DNA from: Actinomycetota bacterium
Lineage (GTDB): Bacteria; Actinomycetota; Thermoleophilia; Gaiellales; F1-60-MAGs149
Direction of reading: 5' to 3'
NCBI GenBank assembly: GCA_009885805.1
Contig: VFJZ01000003.1
Coordinates: forward strand, 62,001 to 126,000
DNA length: 64,000 bases
Part shown: one piece after another, positions 36,486 to 44,178 of the stretch
Layout: every line of letters begins with the position of its first letter
Numbering within the stretch: position 1 is the stretch's first letter
The notes under the pieces: model-generated
Database searches by the model: none
What the model was told of the DNA's origin: nothing
The model's input: the letters and a program-made list of their open reading frames with translations, nothing else
Translations under genes and position numbers: made by a program

Positions 36486-37754
36486 ATGAGCGCTGACCTC
36501 GCCCTCACGGACGCCGAGCAATCGATGCTGTCCGGCGACGACGGGCCGGCGATCGCCCTCGCCATGCGCATGGTTACGGGCGTCGCGCGCGCGACGCGCG
36601 CGCCCCGGCTGCTCGAGATCACGGGCGCCCACATCGATAGCGTCGTCTACTACGGCCAGGCCGGCCTCGACTTCGGCGAGCGGATGGTCGAGTTGGGCGG
36701 CCGGGTGCGCGTGCCGACGACGCTCAACATCGGCCTGATCGATCTCCTTCACCCCGAGCTCTCGCAGTTCGACGCGGCGACGACCGACGCCGCTCGCCGC
36801 CAGATGCAGGCGTACGTGACCCTCGGCGGCCGGCCGACGTTCACCTGCGCGCCGTACCAGCTCGCGTTCCAGCGCCCCGGGCTCGGCGAACAGGTGGCGT
36901 GGGCGGAGTCGAACGCGATCGTCTTCTGCAACTCGGTTCTCGGCGCACGCACCAATCGCTACGGCGACTTCATCGACATCTCCGCCGCCATCACCGGGCG
37001 TGTGCCGGACGCCGGGCTGCACCGGACGGAGAACCGCCGCGCGCGCGTGGTCTTCGACGTTTCCGCGCTCTCCGCGGCGCTGCTCGCGAGCGACGTCCTC
37101 TACCCGGTGCTCGGGCTGATCGTCGGCTCGGAGACCGGCGAGGACATCCCCGTCATCGTCGGCCTGTCGCCCCGGACGCACGAGGACCGTCTGAAGGCGA
37201 TCGGCGCCGCCGCGGCCTCGAGCGGCGCGGTCGCGCTGTTCCACGCCGTCGGCTCGACCCCCGAGGCACCGACGCTGGAGGCGGCGCTCCAGGGTGGCGC
37301 GCCCGATCGCACCGTCGTCGTCAGCGCGGATCGGCTGCGCTCCGCGCGCGACAGCCTCGGCACCGCCGGCGCCGGAGCGGCGCTGCAGGCCGTCTGCGTC
37401 GGCACCCCGCACGCCTCACGGGACGAGCTGCGCCGCATTCTCGCGGCCCTCGACGGCGCTCGCGTCCGCACCCCGCTCTACGTCAACACCGCCCGCGACA
37501 TCCTCAGCGAGCTCGACCCGACCGGAGAGGCCGCCGCGCTGCGCGCTGCGGGCGTCGTGATCGTCACCGACACCTGTACGTACGTGACGCCGCTGATCCG
37601 CGAGATCCGCGGGCTCGTGATGACGTCGAGCGCGAAGTGGGCGTACTACGGGCCGGGCAACGTCGGTGTCGATGTCGCCTTCGGCGGTCTCGAGGAGTGC
37701 GTCGCCAGTGCGATCGCGGGAGAGGTGGTGCGCGATGACGGCATCTGGCGCTGA
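36486..37754 (+). CDS. Aconitase X catalytic (large) subunit (DUF521 family)
   Basis: ALTDAEQSMLSGDDGPAIALAMRMVTGVARATRAPRLLEITGAHIDSVVYYGQAGLDFGERM; VIVTDTCTYVTPLI; SSAKWAYYGPGNVG. Confidence 0.88.
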   Translation: MSADLALTDAEQSMLSGDDGPAIALAMRMVTGVARATRAPRLLEITGAHIDSVVYYGQAGLDFGERMVELGGRVRVPTTLNIGLIDLLHPELSQFDAATTDAARRQMQAYVTLGGRPTFTCAPYQLAFQRPGLGEQVAWAESNAIVFCNSVLGARTNRYGDFIDISAAITGRVPDAGLHRTENRRARVVFDVSALSAALLASDVLYPVLGLIVGSETGEDIPVIVGLSPRTHEDRLKAIGAAAASSGAVALFHAVGSTPEAPTLEAALQGGAPDRTVVVSADRLRSARDSLGTAGAGAALQAVCVGTPHASRDELRRILAALDGARVRTPLYVNTARDILSELDPTGEAAALRAAGVVIVTDTCTYVTPLIREIRGLVMTSSAKWAYYGPGNVGVDVAFGGLEECVASAIAGEVVRDDGIWR

Positions 37755-38208
37755 GGCGATCGCCACCGGCCGCGCGCTCCACCCGGGGCGCGGCGCGGGT
37801 GTCGCCCTGCCGATCGGCCCGCTCTCCTTCTGGGGCGGCGTCGACTGGAAGGACGGCCGCATCATCGACGGCCACCACGAACGGCACGGCACCACGGTCG
37901 CCGGCCGCGTGCTCGTCATGCCGCACGGGCGCGGGTCGTCGTCGGCCGCCGTCGTCCTCGCCGAGACGGTGCGAAACGGCGCCGGCCCCGTCGCCGTCGT
38001 CACGCGCTCGACCGACCTGATCCTCCTCGTCGGCGCGATGGCCGCGGTCGAGCTGTACGGCATCTCCTGTCCGATCCTCGAGCTCGAGCATGACGCCTTC
38101 GAGCGGCTGGCCGCGCTCGGGGAGATACCGCTGGTCGTCGAGTGCGAGGGTGAGGTCGGCTACGTACACTCGCCGGCGTCGACCGCGATCGTCGCGCCGG
38201 AGATGTAG
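37735..38208 (+). CDS. Aconitase X swivel (small) subunit (DUF126 family)
   Basis: LSFWGGVDWKDGRIIDGHHERHGTTVAGRVLVMPHGRGSSSAAVVLAETVRNGAGPVAVVT; overlaps large-subunit stop. Confidence 0.88.
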   Translation: MTASGAEAIATGRALHPGRGAGVALPIGPLSFWGGVDWKDGRIIDGHHERHGTTVAGRVLVMPHGRGSSSAAVVLAETVRNGAGPVAVVTRSTDLILLVGAMAAVELYGISCPILELEHDAFERLAALGEIPLVVECEGEVGYVHSPASTAIVAPEM

Positions 38209-38882
38209 CTCGCCAGGTCCGAGGCGAGGAAGGCGAACACGCGGGCGACCTCGTCCGGTGTCGCCGCCACGCCCGTCGGCACCGTCCGCATGATGCCGTC
38301 GCGCACCCGCTCGCGTGTCGTGCCGCGCTCCAGCGCGTAGCCCTCCTGCAGGGCGTCCTGCATCTGCGTGTCGACGATCGCTGGCGCGACGCAGGCGACA
38401 CGGATGCGGCGCGGCGCGAGTTCCTTCGCGAGCGTCTCCACCAGCCCGACGACGGCGAACTTCGACGCGCAGTAGGCGCCGAGCTCCGCAAAGCCGTGGC
38501 GCCCGGCCTGCGAGGCCGTCGCGAGGATCACACCGCCCTGCTCCAGGCGCCGCGCCGCCTCCCGCATCGTCAGGAAGACGCCGACGAGGTTGACGTCGAG
38601 GACGCGGCGGAAGTCGGCCAGCGTTTCGTCGGCCAGCGCCCGCGTGCGGACGATGCCGGCGTTCGCGACGACCGTGTCGAGGCCGCCCAGGCGGGCGGCC
38701 GCCGCCTCGAAGACGGCAGTGACGGCCGCCTCGTCCGTCACGTCGCAGTGCAGCTCGGCGCCGTCGAGGTCGCAGCCGATCGCCGTCGCGCCCTCGGCGC
38801 GGAAGCGCTCGACCGTCGCCAGGCCGATGCCTCGCCCCGCGCCGGTGACGAGCGCGCGGCGCCCGGCGAGCAGGGCCGCCAT
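38160..38882 (-). CDS. SDR family oxidoreductase
   Basis: RRALVTGAGRGIGLATVERF, VANAGIVRTR, YCASKFAVVGL, SGATIAVDAGECT. Confidence 0.9.
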   Translation of the reverse strand: MAALLAGRRALVTGAGRGIGLATVERFRAEGATAIGCDLDGAELHCDVTDEAAVTAVFEAAAARLGGLDTVVANAGIVRTRALADETLADFRRVLDVNLVGVFLTMREAARRLEQGGVILATASQAGRHGFAELGAYCASKFAVVGLVETLAKELAPRRIRVACVAPAIVDTQMQDALQEGYALERGTTRERVRDGIMRTVPTGVAATPDEVARVFAFLASDLASYISGATIAVDAGECT

Positions 38883-39604
38883 CAGCTGGCTGGCGGCAGG
38901 ATCATCGCGGCGCCGTTCGCACCGTCGATCCGGATCGTCGCGCCCGAGACGTGCCGTGCCTCGTCGCTGCACAGCCAGGCGACGGCGTTGGCGATGTCGG
39001 CGCCGCTCGGGAACGTGCCGCTGCGGGTCGGCTTCCACGTGGCTGGGTCGTCGCCGGCCATGCCGGGCAGGGTGTTCGTCGGGCAGAGCGCGTTGGCGCG
39101 GATGCCGTCGCGAGCGAGCTCGGCCCCGAACAGCTCGGCCAGCATCGCGGAGCCGGCCTTCGCCACGGAGTAGGCGGGCAGGCGGTGCGAGCCACGAATC
39201 GCGCACTCGCTGGAGATGACGACGATCGAGCCTCCGCCTGCGGCTCGCAGCGCCGCGATCGCCGCGCGGCCGGTGCGGAACGGGTTCGTCAGGTGCACCT
39301 CGAACAGGTTGCGGAGGACCTCCTCCGATGCCTCGGCGATCGGCCCGTGAACCAGATGCCCGGCATTCACGACGACGGCATCGAGGCGTCCGAGGATCGC
39401 CACGGCGCGCTCGACGGCCGCGTCGCTCGCCGCGCGATCGCGGGCGTCGGCCGCGATGAAGGTCGCACCGGTCGCCGCTGCAACGGCGGCACCGCGGTCG
39501 GCGTCGCGCCCGGTGAAGCAGACGCCGTAGCCGTCTGCGGCGAGGCGCTCCACGCACGCTCTGCCGATGCCGGCGGTGCCGCCGGTGACGAAGGCCCCCT
39601 TCAT
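38882..39604 (-). CDS. SDR family oxidoreductase
   Basis: GAFVTGGTAGIGRACVERL, VVNAGHLVHG, YSVAKAGSAML, SGATIRIDGANGA. Confidence 0.9.
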   Translation of the reverse strand: MKGAFVTGGTAGIGRACVERLAADGYGVCFTGRDADRGAAVAAATGATFIAADARDRAASDAAVERAVAILGRLDAVVVNAGHLVHGPIAEASEEVLRNLFEVHLTNPFRTGRAAIAALRAAGGGSIVVISSECAIRGSHRLPAYSVAKAGSAMLAELFGAELARDGIRANALCPTNTLPGMAGDDPATWKPTRSGTFPSGADIANAVAWLCSDEARHVSGATIRIDGANGAAMILPPAS

Positions 39605-40371
39605 CGCGACGCCTCCGCCCAGACCGTGTTCGCGCGCAGCGCCGCCTTCATGCCGCCGTCGATCAGCAGCTCCGTACCGTTCGTGGAGCGCGCGTCGTCC
39701 GAGACGAGGAAGGCGATCGCGGCCGCGATCTCGTCGGCGTGGACGGTGATGCCGGTCGGCGGTTTCGTCCAGGTCGAGACGTCCGGCAAGGCGGCGCGGT
39801 CACCGACGCCGGTGACCATGCCGGGGGCGGTATCGCCGGGGCAGACGGCGTTGACGCGGATGCCGCGCGGCCCGAGTTCGACCGCGAGCATTCTCGTGAG
39901 CATGTGGACGGCGCGTTTCGTGACGCAGTAGGCGGCGATCTCGATTTCCCCCCAGACGGAGCCGTCGGAGCCGATCAGCACCACTGACGAACCGGCGCCG
40001 AGGTGCGGGAGGGCTGCCTGCACGTAGAGGATCGGTGCCAGCAGGTTCGTCTCGAGGAGGGCGTCCCACGCCGCGTCGGTCGTCTCGCCGAGCGGCCCGT
40101 GGTGCAGGACGCCGGCGTTCGGCACGAGGATGTCGAGGCCGCCGAGCGCGTCGACGGCAGCGGCCACCGAGCGGCGGATCGCGGCCGGGTCGCGGACGTC
40201 GGCGGTGATGAACGTCGCGCCCGTCTCCTCGGCGATGCCGCCGGCGCGCTGCGGGTCGCGCCCCGTGAACGCGACCCGGGCGCCCTCCGCGACGAGTCGT
40301 CGGACCGCCGCGGCGCCGATCCCGGAGGTGCCGCCCGTCACGAGCGCACGGCGATGTTCCAGCCTGTTCAT
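39601..40371 (-). CDS. SDR family oxidoreductase
   Basis: RRALVTGGTSGIGAAAVRRL, VPNAGVLHHG, YCVTKRAVHML, GTELLIDGGMKA. Confidence 0.9.
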   Translation of the reverse strand: MNRLEHRRALVTGGTSGIGAAAVRRLVAEGARVAFTGRDPQRAGGIAEETGATFITADVRDPAAIRRSVAAAVDALGGLDILVPNAGVLHHGPLGETTDAAWDALLETNLLAPILYVQAALPHLGAGSSVVLIGSDGSVWGEIEIAAYCVTKRAVHMLTRMLAVELGPRGIRVNAVCPGDTAPGMVTGVGDRAALPDVSTWTKPPTGITVHADEIAAAIAFLVSDDARSTNGTELLIDGGMKAALRANTVWAEASR

Positions 40372-40387
40372 GGCGCGAGAACGTACC

Positions 40388-40942
40388 ATGGCGCGTATGG
40401 CCGCCGCCGGCGCAGCGCGCACACCGGGTCCCGTCGGAGCGGCGCTGACGGCGGCGGCGCCGATCGCCGTCGCGGCGCTGGCGCTGGCGCGGGTGTTCGG
40501 CGCGGACGATCCCCTCCTCCAGCGGGCTGGCGCGGCGGTCCTGATCGGCGCGGTCGCCGCGCTGCTGGTGCCGACCTGGACCGGTGCGCCGCGACGCCGG
40601 ACGCTCGTCCTCGGCGTGCTGCTGGCCGCCGTCGGTGTGCTCGCGCCGACGTCGCTCGCGGCGTTGCTCGTGATCGCAGCTGCGCTCCGGATCGGCCGTG
40701 ACGTCGCCGGCTGGGGCGGGCTGATCGCGGTCGGCTGTCTCGCCGGCGCTCACGCCGCCGGGCTACTCGTCCACGGTGTCGACGCCGTCGCCCCGGCCGC
40801 AGTCGCGGGCCTCCTGGGCATCTTCGCCTTCGGACTGGCCGAGCCGGAGCAGGGCGCGTGGTGTGCGTGCGAGTGGTCGAAGAAGTCGGTGGTCGCCGGG
40901 CTCGACACGTGGTTCCTGGCACGCGATGCGCGTCGTCGCTGA
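40388..40942 (+). CDS. Hypothetical membrane protein
   Basis: Multiple hydrophobic helices (ALTAAAPIAVAALALARVF, TLVLGVLLAAVGVLAPTSLAALLVIAAAL). Confidence 0.55.
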   Translation: MARMAAAGAARTPGPVGAALTAAAPIAVAALALARVFGADDPLLQRAGAAVLIGAVAALLVPTWTGAPRRRTLVLGVLLAAVGVLAPTSLAALLVIAAALRIGRDVAGWGGLIAVGCLAGAHAAGLLVHGVDAVAPAAVAGLLGIFAFGLAEPEQGAWCACEWSKKSVVAGLDTWFLARDARRR

Positions 40943-41618
40943 CGTTCCGCCCGGGCACGTCGGGCGCGGTATCGCGCCGCCGCTCGAGGCGCGCGGATTC
41001 CGGCTGCACGTCGATGTCGCGGAGCCGTGGGGCGGCGGGTCGGTCGCGGGTCACGTCGAGCGGAGCGGCCCGCCCGACGACCGGCCAGTGCTCGTGCGGG
41101 TCGCCTGCGCAGCCGTCTGGATCGACGTGGCGCCGCAGATCGTGGGGCAGGCCGGAATCTCGGTGGCCATGGCCTACGACCTGCGCGCCCGCGGCCGGGC
41201 GATCTGGCTCGACGAGATCGTCACCGTCGGCGAGATCGAGGTGGGTGCGCTGGCCGCTGCGAACTGGCGCCGGTTCGAGATCTCGATCCCCGACGACGCG
41301 CCGCGCGCGTTCGAGGGGACGCTGTGCGCAGTCCGCTACAGCGTCGAGGCCTTGCGCTCGCGACGCATCGGCCGGAGCGTCGCGGCGGTACCGCTGCTCG
41401 TGGTCGAGCGCCGGACGGAGCCCGTCGTCCGCATCGAGCGGACGCCGATCGGCACGTGGCGCCTGCTGGAGTGGCGCGCGCCGGACGAGCCGGGGTTCGC
41501 GTTCGGCCCGATCGAGGTCAGCTTCGAACGGCGCGCGGCCGGCGACGAGCCCCTGCCCGGGGAGGATCGCGATGCCGAGATTCTGCGCCGGACCGGCCGG
41601 GTGTCAAGCGCCGCCTGA
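40926..41618 (+). CDS. Hypothetical protein, all-beta, arrestin-like character
   Basis: 230 aa, overlaps preceding ORF; beta-rich pattern, no diagnostic motif. Confidence 0.45.
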   Translation: MRVVADVPPGHVGRGIAPPLEARGFRLHVDVAEPWGGGSVAGHVERSGPPDDRPVLVRVACAAVWIDVAPQIVGQAGISVAMAYDLRARGRAIWLDEIVTVGEIEVGALAAANWRRFEISIPDDAPRAFEGTLCAVRYSVEALRSRRIGRSVAAVPLLVVERRTEPVVRIERTPIGTWRLLEWRAPDEPGFAFGPIEVSFERRAAGDEPLPGEDRDAEILRRTGRVSSAA

Positions 41619-42317
41619 CGCGACGACATCGGCGAACCCCTCGATCAGGCGCACGGCGAACAGTGCCGGGTCCGTCTCGCGCCGCATCGCCTCGGCGCGC
41701 ATCTCGTCGGCGTCGAGGCCGACCGAGGCACAGCCGTCCGGGAAGTTGGCGTGCCAGTCGTCGAAGACCGCGAGGTCGACCTCGGGGTGGAACTGGACGC
41801 CCCAGGCCCTCCGGTAGCGGAAGGCCTGAACCGGCGCGGCCTCGGTCGTCGCGAGGCGGATGGCGCCGTCGGGCAGATCGAAGATGTCGGTGTGCCACTG
41901 GTACACGCTCTCGGAGGGCCCCGCCCGCGACCACAGCGGGTCGCCGGCCGCGGCGCCGGTCGGGTGGACGAGCGGCCAGCCGAACTCGCCCGCCGGCGCC
42001 GTCCAGACCGAGGCGCCGAGCGCGCGCGCCAGCACCTGGCCGCCGAGGCAGCAGCCGAGGACCGGGACGTCTTGCTCGACGCACGCCACCATCGCCTCGC
42101 GCTCGTGGCGCAGCTCCGGGTTGCTCTCCTCCTGCCAGGCACTCTGCCGCCCGCCGAGGACGACGAGCCCGCCGAGAGCGGTCGCGTCGAGCGTCGTGGC
42201 CTCGTCGGCGAAGGCGCGAATGACCCGCCACGGCAGACCGCGGCGGGTCAACACCCGGCCGATCCAGCCGGTGCCGGTCAGCATCGGATCGTTCTCGACG
42301 ATCGCAATCGGCTTCAC
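41604..42317 (-). CDS. Class I glutamine amidotransferase-like protein
   Basis: VPVLGCCLGGQVLARALG (nucleophile Cys), YQWHTDIFDLPDGA, WGVQFHPEVD. Confidence 0.87.
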   Translation of the reverse strand: MKPIAIVENDPMLTGTGWIGRVLTRRGLPWRVIRAFADEATTLDATALGGLVVLGGRQSAWQEESNPELRHEREAMVACVEQDVPVLGCCLGGQVLARALGASVWTAPAGEFGWPLVHPTGAAAGDPLWSRAGPSESVYQWHTDIFDLPDGAIRLATTEAAPVQAFRYRRAWGVQFHPEVDLAVFDDWHANFPDGCASVGLDADEMRAEAMRRETDPALFAVRLIEGFADVVASGGA

Positions 42318-43885
42318 GGGCGAAGGGTACCGGCGAAGGTCAGGACCAGGCCGACCGCGACTGCGCCGCGCGGCCCGTGCTCGCCGAGCACGTCGCCGCG
42401 GGCGACCGCGATATCGAGATCGGCGAGTCCGGCCGAGATCTCGGCGACGACCTCCGTGTCCTCCGCGCAGCCGCCGACGAGCAGCACCAACTCGCCTCGC
42501 GGGACGCCACCGGCCCGTTCGATCGCACGGAGCGTGTTCGCCACGACGACGTCTCGCTTCGCGCGGCGCCGCAACTCGCCCCAGATCTCCGGCGCAAGCG
42601 TCGCGTCGAGCGGCACCGGCCCCACCGTCTCGTCGATGCAGAGCCGCCCGACCGTTCCGCGCGGCGCCGGCGTCGAGCGGAAGGTCCGCGAGCCGTCCTC
42701 GTGGTGGACGACGAACGGCGTCTCCAGACGGATCGAACGTCCCCGCTTGGCTCGCTCCGCGAGCGACTGCGGGCAGTCGAGCACGCCGGCGCAGAGCCAC
42801 GTAACGAGGTCGCCGGCACCGGCCAGCGTGACGAAGCCGCCGGCGCGGTGCAGGTCGATCGTGCCGCCGCCGATGTCGAGGACGAACGGCGCCGCTCCGG
42901 CGCCCGGTGTCGTGGCCGCGCCGGCCAGGGCCGCGGTCGGCTCATCGCAGACGACGAGCGCTCCGAGCGCACCGGCGAGGTCCTCGTCAGCCCCGGCCGT
43001 GAGGGTTGCCACGCCCTCCTGCCGCCGTTCGACGAGCCGGGCGCGCAGGGCGCCGTCGTCGCGGGGGAGGGGGAGGGGGACGGCGAAGCGGTCGAGGACC
43101 GCGATGGGCGCTACCGGGTGCGCAAGGACGGCGGGCGCCGCGGGGGCCGATGGCTGTCTGACGACGATCGCGCAGCGGCCGCCGGATACCGCTCGCGCCG
43201 CGTTGCGGGCGGCCCGGCCGCCATCCGCATCGAGTTCGAGCAGGACTGCGAGTCGCAGCGGATCGGCGAGGTGCGTCACGCGGTGACCGGCTGGTGCAAC
43301 CTCGATCGCTGCGCGCGCGTCGACCGGCAACAGAGCGGCCCCGGCGACCTCGTCGACGATCGGCAGCGCGCGGTCGATACGGTTCGCGATCAGCACGGCG
43401 TCATCGCCGCGGGCGATCACGCCCACCAGCGGCCAGCCACGTGCGATGGCGTCACGCAGGCCGGCGGCGGCGAGCTCGAAGTCCTCGTCGACGACGACAA
43501 CGATGGTGTCGTCGTCGGGTGGCCCGGTCAGCGCCTCCAGCCGCCGCAGCCGGCCGGCACCGACGCCGACGCCGGCCGGCGTCGCGCTCCCCGGAACGGC
43601 CACGGCGACCGGTCCCAGGTCGACCTCGACCTCGCGGCCGACGCGCACGAGCCCCGTCCGTACCGGCCGCAGGTCAGCGAGGAGGATGCGGGTCGCCGGC
43701 TCGCCGAGGCGCCCGGCACCCCGGCCGAGCAGGTCGCGAACGCCCGCTGCCGCTGCGAGCGATCCCTTGGCACCGGTCGTCGCGGTGCGCAGGAGCAGGA
43801 GGAACGCCGGCGCCGACCCCTCGCTCAGGCGGGCGAAGGCGATCTCGGTCGTCGAGTTGCCGACGTCGACGCCGGCGACGATCAC
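42314..43885 (-). CDS. Diol/glycerol dehydratase reactivase ATPase-like (DdrA-type) large subunit
   Basis: IVAGVDVGNSTTEIAFARL, DEDFELAAAGLRDAIARGWPLVGVIARGDDAVLIANRI, FVLDIGGGTIDLH; upstream genes are the dehydratase subunits. Confidence 0.87.
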   Translation of the reverse strand: MIVAGVDVGNSTTEIAFARLSEGSAPAFLLLLRTATTGAKGSLAAAAGVRDLLGRGAGRLGEPATRILLADLRPVRTGLVRVGREVEVDLGPVAVAVPGSATPAGVGVGAGRLRRLEALTGPPDDDTIVVVVDEDFELAAAGLRDAIARGWPLVGVIARGDDAVLIANRIDRALPIVDEVAGAALLPVDARAAIEVAPAGHRVTHLADPLRLAVLLELDADGGRAARNAARAVSGGRCAIVVRQPSAPAAPAVLAHPVAPIAVLDRFAVPLPLPRDDGALRARLVERRQEGVATLTAGADEDLAGALGALVVCDEPTAALAGAATTPGAGAAPFVLDIGGGTIDLHRAGGFVTLAGAGDLVTWLCAGVLDCPQSLAERAKRGRSIRLETPFVVHHEDGSRTFRSTPAPRGTVGRLCIDETVGPVPLDATLAPEIWGELRRRAKRDVVVANTLRAIERAGGVPRGELVLLVGGCAEDTEVVAEISAGLADLDIAVARGDVLGEHGPRGAVAVGLVLTFAGTLRP

Positions 43886-44178
43886 GAGATCAGGCCGCGC
43901 CGGACGTACGCGCCGCCCGCCTCGCGAACGAGGGCGGCGCAGCGTGGCGCGCCGCGCGCGTCGAGGTCCGCGGCGAGTTGATCGAGTTCGGCGGCCGACG
44001 ATCGACCGGGGCGGAGGTTGTCGTAGAACCGCAGCAGCTCGTCGTCCGCGAACGCCGTCAGCTCCGCGCCGCGTCGCAGGTTCTCGGCGAGCTGCGGGTT
44101 CCCGGCGCCCTCGGCGAGGTCCGCCTGGCGGCGCAGCGTTTCGGCCGTGATCCGCAGGTCAGCGGCGGGATCGGTCAC
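43882..44178 (-). CDS. Diol/glycerol dehydratase small subunit (PduE/DhaB3-like)
   Basis: VTDPAADLRITAETLRRQADLAEGAGNPQLAENLRRGAELTAFADDELLRFYDNLRPGRSS; GTG start overlaps the large-subunit stop. Confidence 0.85.
   Translation of the reverse strand: MTDPAADLRITAETLRRQADLAEGAGNPQLAENLRRGAELTAFADDELLRFYDNLRPGRSSAAELDQLAADLDARGAPRCAALVREAGGAYVRRGLIS

Noticed and set aside
36432-37412. 326-aa minus-strand ORF opposite aconitase X
   Set aside because: Antisense to a clear DUF521-like protein; no motifs.
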